Positions 1 to 5,743 of a DNA stretch of 39,032 nucleotides are shown piece after piece (the first letter of the stretch is position 1; every line of letters begins with the position of its first letter). This DNA is from a virus, in the IMG/VR virus record IMGVR_UViG_3300037189_003167, positions 1-39,032 of that record. One strand, 5' to 3'. The position numbers were made by a program, and so were the translations under genes. A model generated the notes under the pieces. It was given only the letters and a program-made list of their open reading frames with translations. It was not told where the DNA came from and made no database searches.

Positions 1-125
1 CTTGTTTATTCCTTTTGGCTTGCGCTACTTCGGAGGTGCGGGTCACACCGAGGTTCTGTCTTTTCTTCCACGCTGGCGATACAACCACTTGCTACGGATG
101 GAGTCCGGTTGCCGCGCAAATGCAA

Positions 126-196
126 AAAGCCGTTACTACTGCACTGGGTCGTGTCCTCCAAGAATCCCTAGAGGCCAATGCATGAGTAACGGCTTT
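126..196. other. Long imperfect hairpin with 12-bp perfect outer stem
   Basis: AAAGCCGTTACT (126-137) is perfectly complementary to AGTAACGGCTTT (185-196). Inside it GCACTGG and CCAATGC pair with one mismatch, and CCTC/GAGG can form a third helix. Read on minus, the stem ends GGCTTTTTGC, a U-rich tail like that of a terminator, although the arm-to-arm loop (47 bases) is large for a simple intrinsic terminator. It could equally be a structured small RNA or a recombination/replication site. Confidence 0.5.
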
Positions 197-292
197 CAAT
201 CTATTGCACACGACTGCAACGGGGATCACTATACACCAATTTTTGTGGTGTGCAAGATCTTTTTGAAAAATATTTGTTGGTGGCTCACATGA
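182..292 (+). CDS. Possible 36-residue leader peptide
   Basis: This short frame starts at ATG 182 with GAGG eight to nine bases upstream, and reads MSNGFQSIAHDC... to a stop at 290-292. It has a Cys/aromatic-rich C-terminal half (FVVCKIFLKNICWW) that could be a short membrane helix. The start lies in the descending arm of the 126-196 hairpin, so folding would affect translation. The frame stays open upstream to position 2, but that extension has no ribosome site. I do not recognise it, and it may be chance. Confidence 0.25.
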   Translation: MSNGFQSIAHDCNGDHYTPIFVVCKIFLKNICWWLT

Positions 293-350
293 AGCAGTGT
301 GTTATGAAACAACCTTGGAGTTGAGCATACCGGCGCTAACCCGATAGACC

Positions 351-530
351 ACCAACACGGCTGGTGACTATTCCAAATAGTAGCTAGGAACAATCCCCAT
401 GCGTGTTAGTTGTTGGCCCCATGAATCCAGCAAGGGTAACCCGTTCATCGGCAGCGCTACCTTCACAGGGACAGTTTCGGGGCTTCCGCTACGCAGTTGC
501 CCTTCAGGTTTAACCAACACGGCTGGAGAC
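351..530. repeat. Direct repeat pair A (18 bp, 162-bp offset)
   Basis: accaacacggctggtgac at 351-368 recurs at 513-530 with one difference (t to a). The offset is exactly 54 codons. The box is a weak palindrome (CCA...TGG). With pair B it defines two degenerate units of this region. Confidence 0.6.
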
Positions 531-602
531 TGTGCGTGGTAACGGGCTTATCGTTCCTGCCCACGCCTACCTTGTTTGCCGAGATCAATCCCCATGCGCG
601 TT
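391..602. repeat. Direct repeat pair B (17 bp, 195-bp offset)
   Basis: caatccccatgcgtgtt at 391-407 recurs at 586-602 with a single difference. The offset is exactly 65 codons. A weaker third pair (435-450 and 538-553, 12 of 16 identical) lies between them. Confidence 0.6.
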
Positions 603-624
603 GACTCTAACAGCTGTTAAAGAA

Positions 625-646
625 GACCCCCAGTTTCCCAGGGGTC
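625..646 (-). terminator. Intrinsic terminator of the 684-998 gene
   Basis: On minus, the sequence folds into a nine-pair stem (GACCCCTGG with CTGGGGGTC, two G-U pairs) closed by a GAAA tetraloop, followed immediately by TTCTTT. It sits 38 bases beyond the stop of the minus-strand gene, as expected for a factor-independent terminator. Confidence 0.7.
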
Positions 647-683
647 AAGGACTCCGTAAAGAGCCAAGGAGAGAAGCACGGCT

Positions 684-998
684 TTATTCTACATGGATAA
701 TTTTTACCTGCCAACGGTTGTCCTTCTTATGCCAGCCGTGGACCTCGATCTTGATACCGGCGTCACGCACGATGTCCAGGTTCTCGTGCTCAAGGATCTT
801 CTTCAACCGGTCTGATGTGTGTCCCCAGCTCGTGGTCTGCACCCCAATCACCGCACCCTGCCCCAGGCACAGGATGTCAATGAAGCCAGCAAAGTCATTC
901 TTGCGCTTTGTGAAGGAGTTGTACCGCTCCACCACCTCTGCGTAGAAGCCGTTGTCCCTCATGTACTTGAGGCTGCGCTGCGTTGTTGTGACGGCCAT
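684..998 (-). CDS. Small PD-(D/E)XK/VRR-NUC-like phage protein, possibly degenerate
   Basis: This is a 104-residue protein starting MAVTTTQRSLKYMRDNG. I chose ATG 998 because GGAA lies upstream at a usable distance; the open frame extends 49 codons further but runs over the early-operon promoter and start. A conserved core, FAGFIDILCL...GVQTTSWGH, resembles the beta-hairpin of small VRR-NUC-like nucleases: D in FID, then Q and T where E-x-K is expected. Catalysis is therefore doubtful. A family of similar small phage proteins exists, of unproven function. It is alone on this strand on the left side, has its own terminator and is divergent from the early operon, so it is probably an independently regulated accessory gene. 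Confidence 0.65.
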   Translation of the reverse strand: MAVTTTQRSLKYMRDNGFYAEVVERYNSFTKRKNDFAGFIDILCLGQGAVIGVQTTSWGHTSDRLKKILEHENLDIVRDAGIKIEVHGWHKKDNRWQVKIIHVE

Positions 999-1018
999 AA
1001 ATTTATTTTTCCAAGTGA

Positions 1019-1048
1019 TTGCAATACATGATAAGATATGGGTACAAT
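1019..1048 (+). promoter_or_regulatory. Sigma70-type promoter for the early operon
   Basis: TTGCAA (1019-1024) and TACAAT (1043-1048) are separated by 18 bases, 36 bases before the GTG start of the nuclease gene. It lies in the 85-base gap between two divergent genes. This is the best match by eye; transcription start is not shown. Confidence 0.45.
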
Positions 1049-1083
1049 GTGTTGCACCACCCCAAATTTTACAGGAGAAAAGC

Positions 1084-1962
1084 GTGATCCTCACCAACAA
1101 ACACAACCTGCCGCAGACATTCGTTAACGTCCTGCGCCGCCCCACCTACTCCAAAGGTAAGGCCAACATTTCGGCTACCGAGCTGATCTCCTCGCCCCGC
1201 ATTGTCCAGCTCCGCAAGATCCACGCTGACGAGATTGAGCAGGATGTCAGCGAGATGGTCTGGTCCATCTTTGGTACGGCTATCCACGGCGTACTGGAGC
1301 ATGGCCGCGATGACAGCCACCTTGTTGAAGAACGCCTGCACACCACCGTTGACGGCTGGTCTATATCAGGTGCTATAGATCTGCAGATCATCAATGAGGA
1401 TGAAACCATAACCGTCAACGACTACAAGACTGTTGGGGCCTGGTCGGTGATGAACGAGAAGATCGACTGGGAGCTGCAGCTCAACATCTACGCATGGCTG
1501 GTCCGCAAGGTCAAGAAGTCGGACGTAAGCAAGCTGGAGATCGTAGCCATCATCCGTGATTGGAGCCGCCGTGATGCCGCCCTCAAGGCCAACTATCCCG
1601 ATGCGCCAGTCAAGGTTATCCCCATCCGGCTCTGGTCTTACGAGGAGCAACAGGAGTTCATTGAGAAGCGCGTTGAGCTTCACTCCAACGCCCTGTTTGA
1701 TCTTGAGACTGGTGATGAATTACCCCACTGCACTCCAGAAGAGATGTGGGAAAAGCAAACGACCTACGCGGTCAAAAAGATTGGTGGCGTCAAAGCCCGC
1801 AACGTCTGCGACACCATTGATGAAGCTCAGGCCAAGGTGGCTGAGTACGGAAAGGAGTACGAGATTGAGGTGCGCCCAGGTGAACGGACGCGCTGTGCCA
1901 ACTTCTGCTCAGTCAGTCGTTGGTGCAATCAGTACCAGGACTATCTTAAAACCAAGGAGTAA
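1084..1962 (+). CDS. Cas4/RecB-like PD-(D/E)XK exonuclease
   Basis: A 292-residue protein of the PD-(D/E)XK nuclease superfamily that probably resects double-stranded DNA ends. The visible motifs follow the RecB/Cas4 order: GTAIHGVLE (H68, E72), GAID (D99), NDYKT (D113 and K115), and the QLNIYAW helix (about 132-138). Near the C-terminus C271, C275 and C281 (C-x3-C-x5-C) resemble the three C-terminal cysteines that bind an iron-sulphur cluster in Cas4/AddB. The N-terminal partner cysteine is not seen; the ISATELISSPRI segment has none, so the cluster may be absent or incomplete. The start is GTG, chosen because AGGAG lies six bases upstream and the earlier ATG overlaps the divergent gene. The Erf-type annealing gene downstream suggests an exonuclease/annealase recombination pair. 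Confidence 0.85.
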   Translation: MILTNKHNLPQTFVNVLRRPTYSKGKANISATELISSPRIVQLRKIHADEIEQDVSEMVWSIFGTAIHGVLEHGRDDSHLVEERLHTTVDGWSISGAIDLQIINEDETITVNDYKTVGAWSVMNEKIDWELQLNIYAWLVRKVKKSDVSKLEIVAIIRDWSRRDAALKANYPDAPVKVIPIRLWSYEEQQEFIEKRVELHSNALFDLETGDELPHCTPEEMWEKQTTYAVKKIGGVKARNVCDTIDEAQAKVAEYGKEYEIEVRPGERTRCANFCSVSRWCNQYQDYLKTKE

Positions 1963-1964
1963 GA

Positions 1965-2132
1965 ATGAAAGATTTTTGGGGGCCAGCACTGGTCATTTGG
2001 ATTGCGGCTTCATGGCTCACACACATCTTTGTGTGCCTGAAGACTGCATCATGGGGATTCTTGTTGGCGGGGGCGATCCTGTTTCCCATCGCATGGATTC
2101 ACGGGACGGGCATTTGGTTTGGAGCATGGTGA
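1965..2132 (+). CDS. Small membrane protein, two predicted helices
   Basis: A 55-residue frame, MKDFWGPALVIWIAASW..., with AAGGAG five bases upstream and only two bases after the nuclease stop. Two hydrophobic stretches (about residues 6-26 and 31-47) separated by a short LKTA turn suggest two membrane helices, with seven tryptophans overall. Its stop overlaps the next start (TGATG). I do not recognise the family. Small early membrane peptides of phages often act on the host envelope or exclude superinfecting phage, but nothing here proves that. Confidence 0.7.
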   Translation: MKDFWGPALVIWIAASWLTHIFVCLKTASWGFLLAGAILFPIAWIHGTGIWFGAW

Positions 2133-2404
2133 TGGACGCACCACGCGAACAAATTATGGAGGCTTTGGAGGACGCTATGTTCTTGGAGCCTGATGGATAT
2201 GACGTAGCTATTGCTGGGATTGCAGAACGATGCGGGATGCACCCAGTAGTGGCCTACGACATGGAGAAGGTGATTGATATCTTGATGGCTGATGGCATGG
2301 ATGAAACCGAGGCCATTGAGTTTTTTGAGTTCAACACAATTGGGGCATGGATGGGGGACTTGACTCCCGTCTTTATTACTTTGATTAAAACTGGAGAGAA
2401 ATAA
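2132..2404 (+). CDS. Conserved phage protein of unknown function (90 aa)
   Basis: The protein starts MDAPREQIMEALEDAM. ATG 2132 is favoured because GGAG at 2121-2124 is seven bases upstream and the codon overlaps the preceding stop; GTG and ATG just upstream are too close to that site. The C-terminal part (EAIEFFEFNTIGAWMGDLTPVFI) matches a short pattern familiar from many uncharacterised phage proteins, in which a helix is followed by N-x-x-G-A-x-x-G-x-x-TP-x-F. It is acidic and soluble. Its stop overlaps the next start (TAATG). Confidence 0.75.
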   Translation: MDAPREQIMEALEDAMFLEPDGYDVAIAGIAERCGMHPVVAYDMEKVIDILMADGMDETEAIEFFEFNTIGAWMGDLTPVFITLIKTGEK

Positions 2405-2619
2405 TGGCAGCAGAACAACGCATTTACGTAGTCACCAATGGTGGCACACAACACCTCGTGCAGGCCGCAAGCCAGGCACAAGCCATCCGCCACATCGCTG
2501 GCAAAACCTTTGATGTACGCATCGCCAAGACCTTGGATGTTGCTCAGTTGATGAGCAATGGCGCGGTCCTTGAGACGGCGGTCAGCGTACCCGAGCAGGC
2601 AACTATCGAGGGAGTATGA
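2404..2619 (+). CDS. Hypothetical protein (71 aa)
   Basis: A small soluble protein, MAAEQRIYVVTNGGTQHLVQA..., with an alternating beta pattern followed by an Ala/Gln-rich helix (AASQAQAIRHIAG). The layout resembles a small 'RYVVT...LVxAxSxAQAxxH' family seen in phage and proteobacterial genomes, with no known function. It is coupled to the previous gene by TAATG. Confidence 0.7.
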   Translation: MAAEQRIYVVTNGGTQHLVQAASQAQAIRHIAGKTFDVRIAKTLDVAQLMSNGAVLETAVSVPEQATIEGV

Positions 2620-2620
2620 C

Positions 2621-3028
2621 ATGAAGGGACTACTGATTACTCTGTCAGTCGCAGCACTACTGACCGCCTGCAAGGGTGATGAAGTTAGCTTTGCCTCATT
2701 GGAAGAAGCCAAGGGAACAGCGCGTGAGAACGCAATGTGGAACGCACAACGCTATCGGCAAGAGAACGTCCTGTTTAAGGGTTGGGACATTGTTGGCCGG
2801 GGCGACTCAAGCCAGGACAACGCCTGCCCTCAAGGTGATGGATGGGCCACGATGGACTTTGTTGCCCCCAACAAAACCAGCTTGGTCAAAGTGAAGTGCT
2901 CAACCGTGTCGGCCAACACAAGCTGCCTGGAAGACGCTGACTTCAAAACCAAACCCTTTGCCTCGGACGATGGTCACTGCCAGCCCACCAACAAGGTGCC
3001 ATACCCCCTGCCAAAGATCGCAAAATGA
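2621..3028 (+). CDS. Predicted phage lipoprotein
   Basis: A 135-residue protein with a typical bacterial lipoprotein signal, MKGLLITLSVAALLTAC. The lipobox is L-T-A-C with C17 as the lipidation site, followed by K-G, so the mature protein should be membrane-anchored and exposed to the periplasm. Four further cysteines (NAC, VKC, TSC, GHC) could form two disulphides there. The start is supported by GGGAG upstream at 2610-2614. It lies in the early operon away from the lysis genes, so an Rz1 role is unlikely. A superinfection-exclusion or envelope-modifying role is possible but inferred only from location and signal. Confidence 0.75.
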   Translation: MKGLLITLSVAALLTACKGDEVSFASLEEAKGTARENAMWNAQRYRQENVLFKGWDIVGRGDSSQDNACPQGDGWATMDFVAPNKTSLVKVKCSTVSANTSCLEDADFKTKPFASDDGHCQPTNKVPYPLPKIAK

Positions 3029-3120
3029 TGGCACTCGACATCCTTATTGCATTAGGTGTAGCAGTACCTTGCGCGATCTGTTGGTTCCTTGGCTACAAGG
3101 CTGGACAAATGAGTAAGTAA
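3025..3120 (+). CDS. 31-residue single-helix membrane peptide
   Basis: MMALDILIALGVAVPCAICWFLGYKAGQMSK: one hydrophobic helix (about residues 4-22) followed by a positively charged tail, consistent with an inner-membrane anchor with a cytoplasmic C-terminus. ATG 3025 overlaps the lipoprotein stop (ATGA); the second ATG at 3028 is equally possible. Coupling suggests the peptide acts with the lipoprotein. No family is recognised. Confidence 0.55.
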   Translation: MMALDILIALGVAVPCAICWFLGYKAGQMSK

Positions 3121-3126
3121 TTTTCA

Positions 3127-3186
3127 GGGGTGTTGGCGTCGAGGTCATAGTTGCCTCCTGATTTGAAGGGTCAGACACAACACCCC
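3127..3186 (+). ncRNA. Candidate three-way-junction RNA in the erf-like leader
   Basis: GGGGTGTTG (3127-3135) pairs perfectly with CAACACCCC (3178-3186). Between them two adjacent hairpins can form: GAGG (3141-3144) with CCTC (3154-3157), and CTGA (3158-3161) with TCAG (3171-3174). The element ends eight bases before the AGGA ribosome site and 17 bases before ATG 3204. It is the only sizeable gap within the early operon (83 bases). It does not match the hammerhead core or any riboswitch I know. It could control translation or be an RNA processing site. Confidence 0.45.
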
Positions 3187-3203
3187 ACCTTTTAGGAAAA
3201 AAA

Positions 3204-3929
3204 ATGGTACATAACAAATTAATGGTCGCGCGGATTCGTCTGCAGGGAACCAAGTTGAAGAAGACGGGACAGAACAAGTTTGCTGGCTACAGCTACTTTG
3301 AGTTGGGCGACTTCCTGCCCGAGATCCAAAACATCTTTTCCGATGTTGGCCTGTGCGGAGTTGTCTCTTACACAACAGAGTACGCCGTGCTCACTATCAC
3401 TGATATAGATGATGGAACCGCCATCGTGATCACCAGCCCTATGGCTAAGGCCGAGCTGAAGGGTGCACACCCCATCCAGAACCTGGGTGCAGTTGAAACC
3501 TACCAGCGCCGCTACCTGTGGATGACTGCAATGGAGATCGTTGAGCATGATGTGCTGGACGCCTCCAAGCCAGCAGACGTAAAGGAAGAGCGCCCGGTTG
3601 CCAAAGAGCCATCAATCTTTGTGCCACGCCCTCCCATCGTCCAGGCACCAGCCAAGCGCGTGAAAGGTGATACATTGCCGCCTCCCTACGAGGAGAAGAA
3701 CCCCGAGTGGACCATCACCATCCACGCCGAGGATGCTGACGACCATAACAAGTTACTGTTGAGCGCGACCAAACTGAAGCTGAGCTACGCAACTAGCGAA
3801 GAGCAGGTCAAGGAAATGTTCAAGGTCAACCGCGAGTTGTACAGCGCAGTGAAAACTTCCCACCCCGAGGTCTATGACGAGGTCATGGACATGTTCAAAG
3901 AAAACAAAGCAAAATTTAAGGATCAATAA
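3204..3929 (+). CDS. ERF-family single-strand annealing protein
   Basis: A 241-residue recombinase of the ERF superfamily, which coats single-stranded DNA and anneals complementary strands during phage recombination. The family signature is clear: FAGYSYFELGDFLPEI (about 26-41), a GTAIVITSP strand (about 71-79) and GAVETYQRRYLWMTAMEI (95-112). A Pro-rich linker (about 130-165) joins this core to a charged helical C-terminal region (165-241), probably for partner contacts. ATG 3204 follows AGGA and an A-run; the start lies downstream of a structured leader. It works plausibly with the Cas4/RecB-like nuclease at 1084 and is coupled by TAATG to a small OB-like gene. Confidence 0.9.
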   Translation: MVHNKLMVARIRLQGTKLKKTGQNKFAGYSYFELGDFLPEIQNIFSDVGLCGVVSYTTEYAVLTITDIDDGTAIVITSPMAKAELKGAHPIQNLGAVETYQRRYLWMTAMEIVEHDVLDASKPADVKEERPVAKEPSIFVPRPPIVQAPAKRVKGDTLPPPYEEKNPEWTITIHAEDADDHNKLLLSATKLKLSYATSEEQVKEMFKVNRELYSAVKTSHPEVYDEVMDMFKENKAKFKDQ

Positions 3930-4183
3930 TGGACTACCCAAACAGCGGACTACTTCTCACCAACACGCGCAAGACTACCGACAAACAGCCAGACATGAAT
4001 GGCGACATCAAGTTTGAGCGGGACTATCTTCTGGCCATGATTGACGCCTCCGAGGATGAGGTTGTTGTGATCAAGCTTGGCGCTTGGTTGAAGAAGGACA
4101 AGAACGGCAACCGCATGATTTCCATTAAAGCGGATACCAATCCAAAACCGATGACAACGCAAAAGGATCCCTGGGATGACTAA
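3929..4183 (+). CDS. Small OB/ssDNA-binding-like protein
   Basis: An 84-residue protein with an N-terminal NSGLLLTNTRKTTDKQPDMNG signature. It resembles a family of small phage proteins (NSG-x-L-x-x-N-x-RK...PD-x-x-G) usually thought to adopt an OB-like fold. The C-terminus ends in an acidic tail, KDPWDD, reminiscent of the acidic tip through which single-strand-binding proteins recruit partners. It is coupled to the Erf-type gene by TAATG, so it may help the annealing protein handle single strands. Function is inferred from family resemblance, tail and context. Confidence 0.6.
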   Translation: MDYPNSGLLLTNTRKTTDKQPDMNGDIKFERDYLLAMIDASEDEVVVIKLGAWLKKDKNGNRMISIKADTNPKPMTTQKDPWDD

Positions 4184-4394
4184 AAGTAAAAAGCCAACTA
4201 CTGTTGAGGGCTGGGAGAAGGTCTGCAACAACCTTGATGCAGCTCTTCGGCTATCTATTCAGCAGGAGGAGGAGCTGATTGCAGCTCTTGAAGAGACTAA
4301 AGCCAACTACGATGAACTGAAAACTGCAATGATCAAAGCTGCTGGCATCATTAATTACCTGGAGATGAAGCTTGAGCGAGCCGATTCAGTTTGA
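4176..4394 (+). CDS. Coiled-coil hypothetical protein (72 aa)
   Basis: The protein starts MTKSKKPTTVEGWEKVC and is almost wholly helical: IQQEEELIAALEETKANYDEL gives heptad-like spacing from about residue 28 to 68, implying an oligomerising coiled coil. Its start overlaps the previous stop by eight bases, and its end overlaps the next gene by 23. No family is recognised. Confidence 0.65.
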   Translation: MTKSKKPTTVEGWEKVCNNLDAALRLSIQQEEELIAALEETKANYDELKTAMIKAAGIINYLEMKLERADSV

Positions 4395-4794
4395 GGGCAT
4401 CAAGACTGGGCTGAAACAGTCCAAGGACGGCTACGTGTTGACGATGGCCGTCCATCCCGATGACCTGCCAGATGACCTGATGCGTGACTTTGTTGGCTCA
4501 CGCTATGTGGTGGTCATGGTTCGGCTGGGTGATGATGAGCGGCCAATGAACCGTGAGCAAGAGTTCCCGGGCGACCATGCCGTGAAGATGGCTGGGATGC
4601 TGTGCCGTGACCCTGAGTTCTGGGAGTGGCTTAGCCAGAAGAAGCTCTTGGAAGATCAGAACGAGAAGGCATGTGCCGAATGGTTGAGCGACTATCTTGG
4701 TATTGAGTCCCGCAAGGAGCTGAAGACTGATGAAGACGCCCGAGCCCTATTTAATCGACTCAAAGAAGCCTTTGAGGCATGGAGGAAACAATGA
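4372..4794 (+). CDS. Conserved early phage protein, TTG start (140 aa)
   Basis: TTG 4372 gives MSEPIQFEGIKTGLKQSKDGYVLTM. It is preceded at seven bases by GGAG (4361-4364), and the first in-frame ATG would lose this conserved N-terminus. The N-terminal half looks beta-rich, with an HPDDLPDDLMRDFVGSRYVVV segment. The C-terminal half is helical and charged (FWEWLSQ, ALFNRLKEAFEAW). It resembles uncharacterised phage proteins found near Erf/ssDNA-binding genes. The end overlaps the next start by four bases (ATGA). Confidence 0.7.
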   Translation: MSEPIQFEGIKTGLKQSKDGYVLTMAVHPDDLPDDLMRDFVGSRYVVVMVRLGDDERPMNREQEFPGDHAVKMAGMLCRDPEFWEWLSQKKLLEDQNEKACAEWLSDYLGIESRKELKTDEDARALFNRLKEAFEAWRKQ

Positions 4795-5063
4795 AAAAAC
4801 TAGTACCGTACAGCGTGTACCTGCCGATTGAGCACTACGAGAAGATCAAGGTGCTGGCGCAGCAACGCAAGGCATCCTCTATGGTGCGTGACGCCATAGC
4901 AATGATCCTTGATGGCAACGATGCCTACAAGGCTGGATACAACAAGGCCCTGCGTGACTGCATCAAGTGCGTTGACCAGGTGGAGGAGATTGAGCATATT
5001 GCTGTTCGCAGCAAGTATCTCAACGACCTGCTTACTGACGCCATCAAAGAACTGGAGATGTGA
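4791..5063 (+). CDS. Ribbon-helix-helix DNA-binding protein
   Basis: A 90-residue protein starting MKKLVPYSVYLPIEHYEKIKV. The N-terminal 45 residues have the ribbon-helix-helix pattern: a short basic strand (PYSVYLP), helix A (IEHYEKIKVLAQQ), a short turn (RKAS), then helix B (SMVRDAIAMIL). The remainder is helical with two cysteines (C-x2-C). The dimer would bind DNA as a transcription factor, perhaps repressing early genes, or serve as an antitoxin-like protein, though no toxin partner is obvious. ATG 4791 is chosen over ATG 4779 because GGAGG lies at 4781-4785. Confidence 0.65.
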   Translation: MKKLVPYSVYLPIEHYEKIKVLAQQRKASSMVRDAIAMILDGNDAYKAGYNKALRDCIKCVDQVEEIEHIAVRSKYLNDLLTDAIKELEM

Positions 5064-5278
5064 TGGAAGAGTCATTTATCAAAATGCTACGCGCCGTTGA
5101 ATCAACCATCATGGATTCTCCTTGCGAGGATCCAATGGATGCCGTTATGGCACTTTGCTGCGTTATGTGCGACATCCTTGTGCAAATTAAGATGGACGAT
5201 GACCGCCAGGTCTGTAACGCTGTTTTAGTTACATTGAACTCATCAAGAGAAGCTTACAAGCTACACGAGGTCCACTAA
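5063..5278 (+). CDS. Hypothetical protein (71 aa)
   Basis: The protein starts MEESFIKMLRAVESTIMD and overlaps the preceding stop (TGATG), with GGAG five bases upstream. It is helical and acidic, with a CCVMC cluster around residue 32-36 and further cysteines (C21, C50). No metal-binding pattern is clear and no family is recognised. Confidence 0.6.
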   Translation: MEESFIKMLRAVESTIMDSPCEDPMDAVMALCCVMCDILVQIKMDDDRQVCNAVLVTLNSSREAYKLHEVH

Positions 5279-5472
5279 TGACTGAGCACGACCAAAACCT
5301 GCGCGATATCGCCGCGATGTTTGCAATGGCTGGTCTGCTCATCAGGGGGAAGCAAGATGCCAACATCATCAAGCTTTCTTTTGAATTGGCAGATGAGTAC
5401 ATGCTTGGGCGTAAACCTGATGGTGGTCTTGCCACAATCAAGAAGCGAAAAAAAGATGTACCGGAATCGTAA
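5278..5472 (+). CDS. Hypothetical protein (64 aa)
   Basis: MTEHDQNLRDIAAMFAMAGLLIRGKQD...: a helical N-terminal part followed by a very basic tail (IKKRKKDVPES), which might contact nucleic acid. It is coupled by TAATG and overlaps the following gene by 17 bases. No family is recognised. Confidence 0.6.
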   Translation: MTEHDQNLRDIAAMFAMAGLLIRGKQDANIIKLSFELADEYMLGRKPDGGLATIKKRKKDVPES

Positions 5473-5743
5473 GCTACTGGATGCGGCCCGTGAGTTGCCC
5501 TGCCAACACTGTGGTACTGAAGACGGTACGGTAGTGGCAGCTCACAGCAACCAGATGCGTGACGGTAAAGGACGCAGCCTTAAAGCCAATGACTACAGGA
5601 TTGCGTCATTGTGCTTTAAGTGCCACTCCGAGCTGGACCAGGGCGCTAATATGAGCCGAGCCGAAAGGCTGGAGATGTGGGAGGAAGCACACCGCCGGAC
5701 TATCGGTCAGCTCTTTGAGCGGGAGATCATTGGAGTTTTATAA
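5456..5743 (+). CDS. DUF1364/HNH-like zinc protein, putative nuclease
   Basis: A 95-residue protein with the arrangement C16-x2-C19 ... AAH30 SN ... C53-x2-C56-H57 ... D61. This matches the small phage DUF1364/HNH-type fold, in which cysteines hold a structural zinc and the AH/H residues form a beta-beta-alpha-metal active site. Such proteins are annotated as recombination-associated nucleases, but activity is often unproven. ATG 5456 is used because upstream codons belong to the preceding gene. It is the last gene of the plus-strand operon; its last 17 bases overlap the 3' end of the convergent giant gene, with no terminator between. Confidence 0.75.
   Translation: MYRNRKLLDAARELPCQHCGTEDGTVVAAHSNQMRDGKGRSLKANDYRIASLCFKCHSELDQGANMSRAERLEMWEEAHRRTIGQLFEREIIGVL

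Larger units (their letters stand above)
1..683. other. Leader-like region without a confident gene
   Basis: No open frame here is convincing. It contains a long hairpin (126-196), a small hairpin (ACACCA at 233-238 with TGGTGT at 246-251), two pairs of direct repeats (351-368/513-530 and 391-407/586-602) and a terminator hairpin (625-646) serving the minus-strand gene to its right. The repeat spacings (162 and 195 bases) are both multiples of three, so short peptides repeat in phase on both strands. On plus, a PTRL(V/E)T block is followed by a QSPC block; on minus, a TRMGI block is followed by SPAVLV. This suggests either very small leader ORFs or decayed coding sequence. No tRNA or known RNA family is recognised. 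Confidence 0.5.

Noticed and set aside
368-520. Minus-strand frame of 50 residues from GTG 520 (VLVKPEGQLRSG...)
   Set aside because: Reads plausibly and ends at the repeat, but there is no ribosome site and the repeats give equal sense on the other strand; kept only as part of the repeat finding.
351-602. Diversity-generating retroelement template/variable repeats
   Set aside because: Differences are not adenine-directed, boxes are short, and no reverse transcriptase or variable fibre end is present in the window.
351-602. CRISPR array
   Set aside because: Only two copies of each box, uneven spacing, and the box types are interleaved; no cas1/cas2. The Cas4-like gene nearby is a phage recombination nuclease.
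532-945. Plus-strand frame of 137 residues
   Set aside because: It begins in the repeat region but most of it is antisense to the better supported 684-998 gene and crosses its terminator; no ribosome site.
3127-3186. Hammerhead ribozyme
   Set aside because: Three-way junction present, but the CUGANGA and GAAA core sequences are not.
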